A DNA stretch of 64,000 nucleotides from Clostridium beijerinckii HUN142 (GCF_000621745.1 NZ_JHXK01000012.1:1-64000); one strand, 5' to 3'; positions 34,640 to 44,411 are shown, numbered from the stretch's first letter. Program-made: numbers and translations. Notes: a model not told the origin generated them from the letters alone.

Positions 34640-36847
34640 TTATACTTCAACTAACTCTTTTTCTATTTCGTCAACTTTTTCTTCTGATTCAGAATCTTTA
34701 TTTGTTTCTTCTCTTTTTGGCTCTTGCGTAATCTTAAAAAATATTTCTCTATTTGTTATATCTACATTAACACATTCTATTTTTACTTTATCTCCAAGTT
34801 TATATAGCTTTTTAGTTCTTTCACCAATCAAGCTTAGATTTGCTTCATTGAATATATAATAATCATCATCTAGATCTGTTATATGAACTAAACCTTCAAT
34901 TGTGTTTGGTAGCTCAACAAATATTCCAAAAGATGTAACTGAAGATATAATCCCTTCAAATTCTTGACCAATTCTCTCTTGCATATATTCAGCTTTTTTA
35001 AGATCATCAACTTCTCTTTCCGCATCTTGAGCTTTTCTTTCCATTTCTGATGATTGTTTAGCCGCATAACCTACTATATTTTTTAATTTATTTATTCTAG
35101 TTCCATCTACTTCTCCATGCAAATATTCTTTTATAATTCTATGAATTTGCAAATCAGGGTATCTTCTTATTGGCGAAGTGAAATGGCAGTAGTACTCAGC
35201 TGCAAGCCCAAAATGTCCACTACACTCCGGTGCATATCTTGCCTGCATCATAGATCTTAATAACAGTGTACTTACAACTGTTTCCTCATTTTTTCCCTTA
35301 ACCTTTTCTAGAATATCTTGAAAACTTTTTGGTCTTATTTCTTCTGTCCATTGGATAGCATATCCCAAGTTATAAACAAATTCTTTGAATTTAGCTAATT
35401 TTTCTTCATCTGGACTCTCATGTATTCTATATACAAAAGGTAAATGAGTGCCAAACATATGCTCTGCAACTGTCTCATTTGCTGCTAACATAAATTCTTC
35501 TATCATCCTGTTTGATATTTCACGATCATACGGTTTAATCTCAATTGGTTTTCCTAAATCATTAAGTGTTATTTTAGCTTCTGCTATTTCAAAATCAATA
35601 GCTCCTCTTCTTGTTCTCTTATTTCTTAATATGCCACATAACTCTTCCATCATTTTAAAGTCATCTACAAGATAATCATATCTTTTTATAAGTTCTTCAT
35701 CATTATCTCTTAATATCTTTGTAACATCTTTATATGTCATTCTCTCATTGGTTTTGATTACAGACTCTACAATTTCATGATCTACAACTTTTCCTTTATG
35801 ATCTATTTCCATGAAGCAAGTTAATGTTAACCTATCTACTCTAGGGTTTAATGAGCATATCCCATTAGATAATTTTCTAGGTAACATTGGAACAACTCTA
35901 TCAATTAAATAAACTGACGTTGCTCTTTTCAATGCTTCCTTATCCAATGGACTATTTTCTTTTACGTAGTGAGTTACATCAGCAATGTGAACTCCCAATT
36001 TAAAGTTTCCATTACTTAGTTTTTCGATAGATACAGCATCATCTAAGTCCTTGGCATCCTCGCCATCTATTGTGACCATTCTCAAATCTCTTAAGTCTCT
36101 TCTGCCTTTATATTCTTCTTCATCAATCTCCTCAGAAATACCTTCAGCATATTTTTGAACTTTTTCACTAAATTCTTCTGGAAGTCCAAGTTTTTTGATT
36201 ATCATTAGAATATCTATTCCTCTGTCGCCTTTTCTTCCTAAGACTTCTGTTACAACTCCTTCAGCCTTTCTATTTTCTTCAGGCCATCTTGTTATCTTAA
36301 CTGTAACAACATCTCCATCTTTAGCGCCATTCCTATCCTTTTTCGAAATAAATACGTCTTTTGATATTCTTGGATCCTCAGAAACTACAAATCCAAAATT
36401 TTTAGAATCTTCATATACGCCTACTATTCTAGTTGTATTTCTTTCGATAATTTCAACTACTTCGCCTTCTCTTTTTTTAGTTTTTGTATCTTCTCTTGTT
36501 ACTCTAACGGATATTTTATCACCATTCATAGCTCCATTTATACAATTACTTGGAATAAATACGTCTTTTTGTCCCTCTTCTTCTGGGATTAAAAATCCAA
36601 AACCTTTTGAATGTGACTGAAGTGATCCTATAATAAGACCTTCTTCCTCATGTTCCTCGTTAGCTATCATATACTTATCTTTTTTTGTTCTTATAATAAA
36701 TCCCTCATCTTCCATAGTCCTCAAAGTCTTTTTAAACGCATTATATTCATTTTTCTTTATATCAAATACAGCAATTAATTCTTCAATGTCCATTGGTCTA
36801 TATGCAGGTTCTTTCATAAAACTTGCTAATGTCTGTTTTATTCCCAT
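34640..36847 (-). CDS. rnr: Ribonuclease R
   Basis: A 735-residue processive 3'-5' exoribonuclease. Order: an N-terminal helix-turn-helix (MGIKQTLASFMKEPAYRPMD), two cold-shock domains (KGFGFLIPEEEGQKDVF and KNFGFVVSEDPRISKDVF), the RNB catalytic domain with TIDGEDAKDLDDAVS, the conserved HYCHFTSPIRRYPDLQIHR, and a C-terminal S1 domain (EFEGIISSVTSFGIFVELPN) with an acidic tail. The start is ATG 36847, 7 bases after GGAGGAAG; earlier in-frame codons have no ribosome site. It degrades structured RNA and takes part in tmRNA-linked decay, which agrees with smpB lying next to it. Confidence 0.96.
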   Translation of the reverse strand: MGIKQTLASFMKEPAYRPMDIEELIAVFDIKKNEYNAFKKTLRTMEDEGFIIRTKKDKYMIANEEHEEEGLIIGSLQSHSKGFGFLIPEEEGQKDVFIPSNCINGAMNGDKISVRVTREDTKTKKREGEVVEIIERNTTRIVGVYEDSKNFGFVVSEDPRISKDVFISKKDRNGAKDGDVVTVKITRWPEENRKAEGVVTEVLGRKGDRGIDILMIIKKLGLPEEFSEKVQKYAEGISEEIDEEEYKGRRDLRDLRMVTIDGEDAKDLDDAVSIEKLSNGNFKLGVHIADVTHYVKENSPLDKEALKRATSVYLIDRVVPMLPRKLSNGICSLNPRVDRLTLTCFMEIDHKGKVVDHEIVESVIKTNERMTYKDVTKILRDNDEELIKRYDYLVDDFKMMEELCGILRNKRTRRGAIDFEIAEAKITLNDLGKPIEIKPYDREISNRMIEEFMLAANETVAEHMFGTHLPFVYRIHESPDEEKLAKFKEFVYNLGYAIQWTEEIRPKSFQDILEKVKGKNEETVVSTLLLRSMMQARYAPECSGHFGLAAEYYCHFTSPIRRYPDLQIHRIIKEYLHGEVDGTRINKLKNIVGYAAKQSSEMERKAQDAEREVDDLKKAEYMQERIGQEFEGIISSVTSFGIFVELPNTIEGLVHITDLDDDYYIFNEANLSLIGERTKKLYKLGDKVKIECVNVDITNREIFFKITQEPKREETNKDSESEEKVDEIEKELVEV

Positions 36848-37281
36848 AATTTCTTCCTCCATTATACTATTACTATATCTTATTCCTATATATCTATATA
36901 CTACCACAATAACCTTGTACAATATAGATTTTATCTTATTTTAATATTAGTATTGACATATATATTCTAATTTATTTATATACTATAGTTTAGTTAATTA
37001 AAAAATATCAATATTTGAGTTGTTTATATATGATGCAATGATAAATTTACATTTAAAATCCTGTTAATACAAATATTCAAATAAGGCTGGTAATTTAAAA
37101 AATCAATTGAAATATATATCCAAGAATTATTTAACAAAAAAATAGATATCCCCTTTTAGCAAAAGGATATCTATAAATGACTTCATAATTAAAATATTTA
37201 AATTTTAAATTTACTTAATAATTCGTATTATTTTCTTAAATTTTTTACTTATTTTATGTTTAAAGATTCTTACAGGTGAAT
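36848..37281. other. Intergenic region, 434 bases
   Basis: AT-rich spacer between the last gene of the nitrogenase-like cluster and rnr. It holds the cluster terminator (37142-37175) and must hold the rnr promoter; I see no gene in it. Confidence 0.6.
37142..37175 (-). terminator. Terminator of the nitrogenase-like cluster
   Basis: atagatatcc and ggatatctat enclose an inner tttt/aaaa pair; a run of seven T follows on the minus strand. It lies about 110 bases after the last gene of the cluster. Confidence 0.85.
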
Positions 37282-38640
37282 CTATGCGCTTGCACTAATT
37301 GCAGTAGTATAAATCTTTTCTAATAAATTAAGTGCTCCTTTATATCCAATATAAGTTCTTGATAATACTACCTCATATGATACCGGAAAACCAACTTCAA
37401 TAATTGCCCCCTTTAGTTGTTTAGCTGTATCTCTTTCCCATGTAGTACCAAATATAATAGGAGGCTTATGTCCGAAGTCTGTCTGCTTCAGTAATTGGCC
37501 TATTACATACCCATCCTCTGCAAAATCAATATCCACAGATACATCTTCTGCTAATTTACTATATTCACTTGCGATTGCTCTTCTATGCTGTTCTGGAGGA
37601 TTTTCAGTAATAATTTGTTTAGCCGGAATTAATCCTAACTGATTTACTAAAAATTTATTTAGAGCTAAATTATAAGCGCTATCTCCTACTACTGCATATT
37701 TAGCTGGTAGTCCCCACCAGTATTCAGCATAGAAATCTGAAAAATGCTCTAAATAATAGTAGTAATTTTTTTCTTCATCTTTTATAAAATCTTCACTTTT
37801 TTGTTTATCTATTCCTGAGAAGTCAACTACTTTACGCAAAAATGCACTTGTTTCCTTTGCTCCAATAGGAACAATAGGGATGTGTAGAAATGGTTGTTCA
37901 TATTTATTTTCAAGATGCTTAGCAGTGTCTAAGCCAAGCCAAGGAGAAAGCACTAAATTAAACTGTGCCCTAGGTATATCTTTCCACTCGCTTACTCCTT
38001 TTGATTCTGGTCCAAATAGAATGTTTACTTTAAGCCCTGCTCCTTCAAGCACACGTTTTATTTCTGTAAGATCTCCACGCCAAAATGTATTTTGATATGG
38101 CAAAAGTGACCACACATTAACTAAACCTTTCTCTTTTTCTCCATCATATTCTCCAACATATTGATCTATAATAGCCTTTGTAACTAATTCATGACCTATA
38201 AAATTATTTCCCTTAAATCCACCAGTTTCCGCATATACAATAGGATCTCCTTTTTTCTGAAATTCTCCAACAACTGCTCCAACATCATCTCCAACAATTT
38301 CTCCAATACACCCTGTAAGAACTACAAATAAATCTGCATCCATGATTTTTAATGAAGCTCTGATTAATTCTCTTAGCCGATTTTCTCCACCAAATACAAC
38401 TTCATTTTCACCTGCATTAGAACTTGGTGATACTGCTCCTCCACTATACCCTCCACCTTGAAAACCATTACAAAAAGCAAGCCCTGTATATTGTTTATCA
38501 GCACAACCAGGCCCACAGTTTACAATAGGCATAACTCCTGGAATAGATGATGCACTATAAAGTGCTCCTATTGCGCACCCATAACGTACTTGATTTATAG
38601 AATTTGTTTGTTGCAATTTTATATTTTCATTGATTCCCAT
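37282..38640 (-). CDS. Nitrogenase-like component 1 subunit, K/N type (second copy)
   Basis: About 452 residues, nitrogenase component 1 superfamily, beta-type (NifK/NifN/MarK-like). The three Cys that in NifK ligate the P-cluster are in place: RYGCAIGA (Cys22), NCGPGCADK (Cys46) and VLTGCIGEIVGDDV (Cys111). The start ATG 38640 follows GAAGGAG; a TTG 15 bases earlier is unlikely. It is related to, but clearly diverged from, the K-like protein at 48456-49784. It follows the truncated D-like gene by 22 bases and is the last gene of the cluster. It may be a maturation scaffold (NifN-like) or part of a second reductase; the sequence does not decide. Confidence 0.85.
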   Translation of the reverse strand: MGINENIKLQQTNSINQVRYGCAIGALYSASSIPGVMPIVNCGPGCADKQYTGLAFCNGFQGGGYSGGAVSPSSNAGENEVVFGGENRLRELIRASLKIMDADLFVVLTGCIGEIVGDDVGAVVGEFQKKGDPIVYAETGGFKGNNFIGHELVTKAIIDQYVGEYDGEKEKGLVNVWSLLPYQNTFWRGDLTEIKRVLEGAGLKVNILFGPESKGVSEWKDIPRAQFNLVLSPWLGLDTAKHLENKYEQPFLHIPIVPIGAKETSAFLRKVVDFSGIDKQKSEDFIKDEEKNYYYYLEHFSDFYAEYWWGLPAKYAVVGDSAYNLALNKFLVNQLGLIPAKQIITENPPEQHRRAIASEYSKLAEDVSVDIDFAEDGYVIGQLLKQTDFGHKPPIIFGTTWERDTAKQLKGAIIEVGFPVSYEVVLSRTYIGYKGALNLLEKIYTTAISASA

Positions 38641-38662
38641 AATCTTCTCCTTCAAAAATTAA

Positions 38663-39814
38663 CTATATTATTTTTTCATTTAATATCTCAGGTTTTTTTG
38701 CAAGTATATAAGGATCTTCTTGATCAAGCCACCACTTTGTATAAGGCAATTTGACATGCTCTTTAAGGTCTTGATGAAACTTTTTATGTGCCAGAACATC
38801 TAATACAGCCTCTCCTAAATTAATCATTCCATCATAACCTATGGCAAGGTGTTCATCTCCAAGTGGTGCTGCTGGTATTCCAAGTCTTGAAGCTAAAGGA
38901 GCAAGTCCATTATGCCTTATTAATATAAAATCTGGATTTGTCTTTTTTAAGAGTCCATAAAATTGATATTGTTGTCTATTACTTACACTAAATGAAGGTA
39001 CATCATCATAATTATCTATTAAAAATTTAAGAGAATCCTGCTTTGAATCTCCACTATCATAAACTGGATCATGATGAAATACTAAAGAACCATTTACTTC
39101 AACTCCTAGTTCTCTCAAAACAGTAATTAAACCATGAGCATAAGCTGAACCAGTTGCAACATATCCTTTTACGCCTTTAAGTTTTTCCCTAAGTTCTTTT
39201 AGCTTAGGTTTTATTCTTTCATGTTCTTTTTTGATAAAAGCTTCAGCAAGTTCCTCTTTATGAGTGACTCTTGCTATTTCACGTATCCAAGCATCTGTAC
39301 CTGCAAAGCCATAAGGTTGAGGCGCCTTTATTTCTGGAACTCCAAATTCTTGTTCTAATGCTGCTGCCATATACGATGATAAGGTATAACAAAAACCAAC
39401 TGTTCCTGCTGCTTCTGAAAGTTGTGCAAGATCATCTACCGTAGCTAAATCCACAACATAATTTACTCTTAACCCTAACTCTCCTAGCATTGGTGTGAAT
39501 ACATCAGATCCCCAAAGATTTATAACATTAATTAAATCTTCCTGCTTTTTAGGATTTTTACGTACAATTTTTCTAAGAATTCCATGTTGAGTAGCATCAA
39601 AACCTGTGCTCCAATGTTTTGATCTAAAGCCTTCACAGGCAAGTGGAATTACGGGTATGCCAATTTCATCTTCTGCTTCCGCAGCCACACTCTCCATATC
39701 TTCTCCAATGATTCCTGTCGCGCAAGATGTACCTAAAAAAATGGCCTTAGGACTATACCTTTCAAAAGCATCTTTAATTGATTGTTTTAACTTTTTAACA
39801 CCTCCAAATACCAT
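38663..39814 (-). CDS. Nitrogenase-like component 1 subunit, D/E type, N-terminally truncated
   Basis: A 383-residue protein, closely similar to residues 115 onward of the 493-residue D-like protein at 49768-51249. It begins MVFGGVKKLK, where the full protein has TVFGAAKKLE. It keeps GTSCATGIIGED (the third P-cluster Cys) and the cofactor-type Cys in GFCYTLSSYMAAALEQE, but lacks the N-terminal region with the first two Cys. The frame stays open upstream to 39850, with NIICTNLDESD still resembling the family, and meets a stop 13 bases after the mccA stop. No ribosome site precedes ATG 39814. This looks like a deletion joint that removed the 5' end of the gene and brought mccA against it. The remaining 383 codons are intact. 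Confidence 0.8.
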   Translation of the reverse strand: MVFGGVKKLKQSIKDAFERYSPKAIFLGTSCATGIIGEDMESVAAEAEDEIGIPVIPLACEGFRSKHWSTGFDATQHGILRKIVRKNPKKQEDLINVINLWGSDVFTPMLGELGLRVNYVVDLATVDDLAQLSEAAGTVGFCYTLSSYMAAALEQEFGVPEIKAPQPYGFAGTDAWIREIARVTHKEELAEAFIKKEHERIKPKLKELREKLKGVKGYVATGSAYAHGLITVLRELGVEVNGSLVFHHDPVYDSGDSKQDSLKFLIDNYDDVPSFSVSNRQQYQFYGLLKKTNPDFILIRHNGLAPLASRLGIPAAPLGDEHLAIGYDGMINLGEAVLDVLAHKKFHQDLKEHVKLPYTKWWLDQEDPYILAKKPEILNEKII

Positions 39815-39863
39815 GTCACTTTCATCTAAGTTAGTACAAATAATATTAATTTATTTATATTAC

Positions 39864-40778
39864 TTAGTCATCAAACAATGTTGTACTTAGATATCTATCT
39901 CCCCTATCAGGAAAAACAATAACTATATTTCCACCATCGATTTCCTCAGATAACTTCAATGCTGCTGCAAGTATTGCTCCAGATGATGATCCAACTATTA
40001 AACCTTCCTTTTTAGCCAGTAACTTTACATTCTTAAAAGCCTCATCATCATTAACCTTTATAACTTTATCAACTAAAGATATATCCATTGTTTTAGGAAC
40101 AAAATCATTTCCTATACCCTCTATTTTGTAACTCTTATGCTCTCCACCGACCATTGTTGACCCTTCTGGATCTGCGAGTACTCCTTTAATATCCTTATCC
40201 TTTTCTTTTAGATATTTTATGATCCCCGTAAATGTGCCTCCACTTCCCGCACCTGCCACAAAATAATTTATATTACCATCTAATGCTTTATATATTTCAG
40301 GGCCTGTTGTTTCATAATGAGCTAAAGGATTATCTTCATTTTCAAATTGACCTAGACTAATGCTATTGGGAATCTCTTTTAATAACTCATTAGCTTTATT
40401 TATAGCTCCAAGCATCCCTTCTTCATCTGGAGTATTAATGATTTTAGCCCCCAAAGCTTTCATTAGCTTTTGCTTTTCTATTGAAAATTTGGTTGGTACT
40501 ACAAAGATTATATTATAGCCTCTATTTATTGCCGCTAGAGCTATACCAAGACCAGTATTTCCTGCTGTTGCATCAACTATGGTATACCCCCTCTTTAAGC
40601 TTCCATTTCTCTCAGCTCCCTCAATCATTGTTACTCCAATTCTATCTTTTATACTGCCACCAGGATTAAAACATTCAAGTTTAGCAAATATATTAACATT
40701 TTTTTTAACATTGATATGTGTGAGTTTTATAAGCGGAGTATTTCCAATAAGTTCTTTTACATCACTTACATAATTCAT
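39864..40778 (-). CDS. mccA: O-acetylserine-dependent cystathionine beta-synthase / cysteine synthase (MccA-like)
   Basis: A 304-residue PLP enzyme of the cysteine synthase fold. The PLP lysine is in NPGGSIKDR (about residue 44). The phosphate-cup motif reads DATAGNTG, as in MccA-type cystathionine beta-synthases, where ordinary CysK has TSGNTG. MccA condenses homocysteine with O-acetylserine to cystathionine. The start ATG 40778 overlaps the mccB stop by four bases (ATGA), so the two are coupled. Together they convert methionine-derived homocysteine to cysteine, as in the mccBA pair of other clostridia. Plain O-acetylserine sulfhydrylase activity remains possible. Confidence 0.85.
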   Translation of the reverse strand: MNYVSDVKELIGNTPLIKLTHINVKKNVNIFAKLECFNPGGSIKDRIGVTMIEGAERNGSLKRGYTIVDATAGNTGLGIALAAINRGYNIIFVVPTKFSIEKQKLMKALGAKIINTPDEEGMLGAINKANELLKEIPNSISLGQFENEDNPLAHYETTGPEIYKALDGNINYFVAGAGSGGTFTGIIKYLKEKDKDIKGVLADPEGSTMVGGEHKSYKIEGIGNDFVPKTMDISLVDKVIKVNDDEAFKNVKLLAKKEGLIVGSSSGAILAAALKLSEEIDGGNIVIVFPDRGDRYLSTTLFDD

Positions 40779-41935
40779 ATCAAACTCTCCTTAAATCCAT
40801 TGTTTAAGTCCTCAATTAGATCATCAATATTTTCTATCCCTACTGACAACCTAACTAGATTATCGACAATTCCAACCTCCTGCCTTATTTTATATGGAAT
40901 TGCTGCATGTGTCATGCTAGCTGGGTGACATATTAAAGATTCCACCCCACCTAGACTTTCTCCTAAAGTTATAAGTCTTAGTGAACTTAGAAACTTTTTG
41001 TAATCTATCTTTTCATTTATAACAAAAGACAATACTCCCCCAAAGCCAGATGCTTGTTTCTTATGAATTTCATATCCTTTCGAATCTTTTATTCCTGGAT
41101 AATAAATTTTAGCGATATAGTCACTTTGTGATAAAAATTGTGCTATTTTCTCTGCATTTTCATTGTGCCTATCTAATCTAACACCTAAAGTTTTTATGCC
41201 TTGAAGCAATATAAATGAATCAAATGGTCCAAGTACTCCTCCCGTTGAATTTTGTATAAAATGTAACTTGTCCCAAAGCTCATCATTATTTACAGCTATT
41301 AATCCAGCTACTACATTACTATGACCTCCTAAATACTTAGTAGCACTATGAACAACAATATCCGCTCCAAATTCTAAAGGTCTTTGCAAATATGGTGACA
41401 TAAACGTATTATCTACAACAGTAAGTGCTCCGTATTCCTTTGCAAGCTTACTAACCTCTTCTATATCTGTAATATCCATGAGCGGATTTGTTGGAGTTTC
41501 AATAAAAACGGCCTTTATACTTGCGTTGTCCTTTCCATTTTCTAGAATTCTTTTTACATCATTTAGTCTAGAAAAGTCAACTATCTCATATTGAAGATTA
41601 AAATTCTTAAATACTTTATCAATTACTCTAAAAGTTCCTCCATAAAGATTACTTGGAATTATCACTTTGTCACCGCTATGAAATAAAGATAAAACAGCCG
41701 TAATAGCAGCCATTCCGCTGCTAAATGCAAGTCCACCGCTTCCACTTTCTAACAAGGCAATGGTTTTCTCTAATGCTTCCCTTGTCGGATTTCCAGTCCT
41801 TGAATATTCATATCCTTTATTTTTACCTAACTGTTCTTGCTTATATGTGGAAGTTTGATAGATTGGAACATTCACCGATCCTGTTGTCTCATCCCCATCA
41901 ATTGCACCATGAACTAATAATGATTCTATTTTCAT
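40775..41935 (-). CDS. mccB: Cystathionine gamma-lyase / gamma-synthase family PLP enzyme (MccB-like)
   Basis: A 386-residue Cys/Met-metabolism PLP enzyme. Motifs: YEYSRTGNPTREALE, LAFSSGMAAITAVLSL, TPTNPLMDI, DNTFMSPYLQRPLEFGADIV and the PLP lysine in HSATKYLGGHSNVVAG. The preceding partner order (mccB then mccA, overlapping) favours cystathionine gamma-lyase, which releases cysteine from cystathionine. Gamma-synthase cannot be ruled out from sequence. It lies in the nitrogenase-like cluster between nifB and mccA. Start ATG 41935 after GGAGGAGAGAAA. Confidence 0.86.
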   Translation of the reverse strand: MKIESLLVHGAIDGDETTGSVNVPIYQTSTYKQEQLGKNKGYEYSRTGNPTREALEKTIALLESGSGGLAFSSGMAAITAVLSLFHSGDKVIIPSNLYGGTFRVIDKVFKNFNLQYEIVDFSRLNDVKRILENGKDNASIKAVFIETPTNPLMDITDIEEVSKLAKEYGALTVVDNTFMSPYLQRPLEFGADIVVHSATKYLGGHSNVVAGLIAVNNDELWDKLHFIQNSTGGVLGPFDSFILLQGIKTLGVRLDRHNENAEKIAQFLSQSDYIAKIYYPGIKDSKGYEIHKKQASGFGGVLSFVINEKIDYKKFLSSLRLITLGESLGGVESLICHPASMTHAAIPYKIRQEVGIVDNLVRLSVGIENIDDLIEDLNNGFKESLI

Positions 41936-42178
41936 TTTTCTCTCCTCCTCAAGGTTTCGCTAGTGCAAAGTTTTCTACACTATTCTTTATTTCTTATATA
42001 TAAATGTTGCTACTATTTCTAAATATAAATTACTATATATTACTCATATTATTCTTATTTGTTTACTATGTTTTAGAATAAATAAAATATTTATATTTTA
42101 TTTTCTTTCACAATTGTCATTATGAATCTTTAATAATTTTTTAATACTTGTTTCTATTCATATTAATCAACTAATTTC

Positions 42179-43051
42179 CTATCCATGAGAGAAAGTTTCA
42201 ACAACTTCTTTATCATATAATTGACCATGTATATCTTGATTTTTACCTGGAACTCCACAGGCATCAGCTCTGCAATGTTTGCAGTGCCTAAATACATCAA
42301 GATATTCACCTGCTTCTCCCCTACATTTATCAAGCATTAGGCATGATGGCGCTTCAAGATGAGAAAGTTCGTTTTGTGGTATTAGTGGAATTATATTTAA
42401 TATTGATGCTCCTAACTCCTTAGTTACTTTAGCTATCTCCTTGATATGTCTATCATTAATTCCTGGTATTAAGACACTATTTATTTTTACTATAACTCCT
42501 AATTCGCTAATCTTTTTAATACCTCTAAGTTGTGCATTTATTAACTTCTTTGCACCTTCTTCCCCTTCTAGTCTTTTACCATCTTCATCAATTACAAAAG
42601 AACATATATCTTTTTGAATCTTTGGATCGATGGCATTAACAGTAACAGTTATTGTCTCAACCCCAGCTTCAACAATCTTTTCTGCCTTTTCTTCCAATCT
42701 TAATCCATTGGTACTTAAGCAGTTAATAAGATGAGGAAATTCTTTTTTTACTAATTTAAAAGTCTCAAGAGCATGATCAGTTGCAAGTGTATCTCCTGGG
42801 CCTGCAATCCCAACAACACTAATTTCTGGACATAACATTAATGCTTTCCTAACAGTTTTTACAGCCTCTTCTGGAATAAGTAGTAATGAACTTACCCCTG
42901 GACGCACTTCTGATTTATTAAATCCCCTTCTGCAAAACTTACATTGCATGTTACATGAGGGACTCACTGGTAAGTGTATCCTCCCATATTTAAAATGCGC
43001 CTCCCCACCTAGGCACGGATGAGTTTTTACAAGGTGGTCAAAATTCCCCAT
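42179..43051 (-). CDS. nifB: NifB-type radical SAM protein
   Basis: A 290-residue radical SAM enzyme. The cluster motif is CNMQCKFC (Cys33, Cys37, Cys40), and the NifB-specific elements are present: HPCLGGEAHFKYGRIHLPV at the start, FCRRGFN, and the C-terminal CKHCRADACG. NifB inserts carbide and fuses two 4Fe-4S units into the 8Fe core of nitrogenase cofactors. It has no fused NifX domain; a separate NifX-like protein is encoded just upstream. The start is ATG 43051 after AGGAAGTGA; an earlier in-frame ATG lacks a ribosome site. Its presence here suggests that the D-like and K-like proteins carry a NifB-derived cluster. Confidence 0.93.
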   Translation of the reverse strand: MGNFDHLVKTHPCLGGEAHFKYGRIHLPVSPSCNMQCKFCRRGFNKSEVRPGVSSLLLIPEEAVKTVRKALMLCPEISVVGIAGPGDTLATDHALETFKLVKKEFPHLINCLSTNGLRLEEKAEKIVEAGVETITVTVNAIDPKIQKDICSFVIDEDGKRLEGEEGAKKLINAQLRGIKKISELGVIVKINSVLIPGINDRHIKEIAKVTKELGASILNIIPLIPQNELSHLEAPSCLMLDKCRGEAGEYLDVFRHCKHCRADACGVPGKNQDIHGQLYDKEVVETFSHG

Positions 43052-43188
43052 ATAGTTCACTTCCTTTATTCTAACTTTGATCAAAATTTATTCACTATCC
43101 AAAGTTTATTTTTATACTCTAAGTCCTAATTTAATTGAATTCTTTAAATACTATTTACTTACTTGAATCATACTTATAACTTAGATTA

Positions 43189-43536
43189 TTAATATAAATC
43201 TAAAATATTTACTTTTGAATTTAGCACTTTTTTTAGTATATCTTCTATAAAATAAGGTGCCTCAATTCCTTTTATTCCTTTCGACTCAACCTCAGCTAAG
43301 GCTCCTTGTCCAATTCTCGCTACAAAGACTGCTTTACAATCATATATTAATTCAATAGATTTACTTAAAGCATCCTCAGTATGTTGAAATTCCTGGCACG
43401 ATGGCTCATTAAATCTTGTCTCTACATACTTATATTCTTTATCATCCACTTCAACAATTAAGAATTGCTTTGTTCTTCCAAAATGTTGATTTACAACTTT
43501 TCCATCACTGCTTGCAAATGCTATTTTGTATGACAT
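43189..43536 (-). CDS. NifX-like iron-molybdenum cofactor biosynthesis domain protein
   Basis: A 115-residue single-domain protein of the NifX/NafY/NifB-C-terminal family. The start MSYKIAFASSDGKVVNQHFG and the later VFVARIGQGALAEVESKGIKG, with APYFIEDIL, are characteristic. Such proteins carry or guard cofactor precursors between NifB and the scaffold or enzyme. It begins 13 bases before the end of the MetQ-like gene and lies 137 bases before nifB, so it is likely part of the same operon. The start ATG 43536 follows GAGGAGGAAGAT. Confidence 0.9.
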   Translation of the reverse strand: MSYKIAFASSDGKVVNQHFGRTKQFLIVEVDDKEYKYVETRFNEPSCQEFQHTEDALSKSIELIYDCKAVFVARIGQGALAEVESKGIKGIEAPYFIEDILKKVLNSKVNILDLY

Positions 43537-43549
43537 ATCTTCCTCCTCT

Positions 43550-44395
43550 TTAAAATGCTGGAACTACCGCAGACCCATATTTTTCTTTAATAAAGTTTTT
43601 AACATCATCTGTAGTTAGGGCTGAAACAAGTGCCTTGATTTCTTTTCTATCTTTATCTCCTTTTCTAACCGTAATTACATTTGCGTAAGGAGAATCTCCA
43701 TCTTCCCTCAGAATTGCTGTATTTGGATCAATTTTAGCATCTAAAATTATATTAGTATTTATTACTGCTCCCGCTAAATCTCCAAGAGATCTAGGTAATT
43801 GTGCTACATCTGCCTCTACAAATTGAAGATGTTTAGGATTTTCAGCTATATCATTTGGTGTCGCAGAATAATTTTCTAATCCACTTTTTAGTTTAATTAG
43901 TCCATTTTTTTCAAGAAGAACTAAAGCTCTATATTCATTTGAAGTGTTGTTAGGTATACCTATCTTATCCCCATCTTGTAAATCATTTATTGATTTAAGT
44001 TTATTAGAATATAATCCTATGGGCTCAACGTGTATTTTTCCTGCCACTTCAAAGTCGTATCCTTTTTCTTTTGATACAGACTCTAAGTAAGGAACATGTT
44101 GAAAATAATTTGCATCAATTTGCTTTTCATCCAATGCCGGATTTAGCTGGCCTTCATCATCAAGGGTCACTATTTCTAAGTTAATACCTTGTTCCTTTAG
44201 TTTTGGCTTAATATGCTCTAATATCTCAGCATGCGGTGTTAATGCTGCACCTACTTTTAAAGTCACTTCGCTCTTTTCAGTTGTTGTTGATGCACTTGTA
44301 GCTTTGCTTGCATCTTCTTTGTTAGCTGAGCATCCAGCAAATACTCCTACTAAAAGTAATCCACTTGTAATTATTGATAATAATTTTTTCTTCAA
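43550..44395 (-). CDS. metQ: MetQ-like ABC transporter lipoprotein (cluster copy)
   Basis: A 281-residue NlpA/MetQ family lipoprotein with a lipobox, LVGVFAGCSAN. Hallmarks: LKVGAALTPHAEILE, DANYFQHVPYLESVSKEKG, HVEPIGLYSNK and LAGAVINTNIIL. It is a paralogue of the protein at 27410-28240 but differs enough that its ligand may differ, for instance a methionine derivative or another sulfur compound. The start is TTG 44395, 7 bases after GGAGGG; the frame is open upstream, but the residues there are not signal-like. Encoded within the nitrogenase-like cluster after metN and metI. Confidence 0.9.
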   Translation of the reverse strand: MKKKLLSIITSGLLLVGVFAGCSANKEDASKATSASTTTEKSEVTLKVGAALTPHAEILEHIKPKLKEQGINLEIVTLDDEGQLNPALDEKQIDANYFQHVPYLESVSKEKGYDFEVAGKIHVEPIGLYSNKLKSINDLQDGDKIGIPNNTSNEYRALVLLEKNGLIKLKSGLENYSATPNDIAENPKHLQFVEADVAQLPRSLGDLAGAVINTNIILDAKIDPNTAILREDGDSPYANVITVRKGDKDRKEIKALVSALTTDDVKNFIKEKYGSAVVPAF

Positions 44396-44411
44396 TTTAA
44401 TCCCTCCATAT

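Noticed and set aside
33800..34640. tmRNA (ssrA) next to smpB
   Set aside because: The gaps around smpB are too short and lack a tRNA-like end.
36848..37281. Possible CRISPR or repeat array in AT-rich gaps
   Set aside because: No regularly spaced repeats were seen anywhere in the window.
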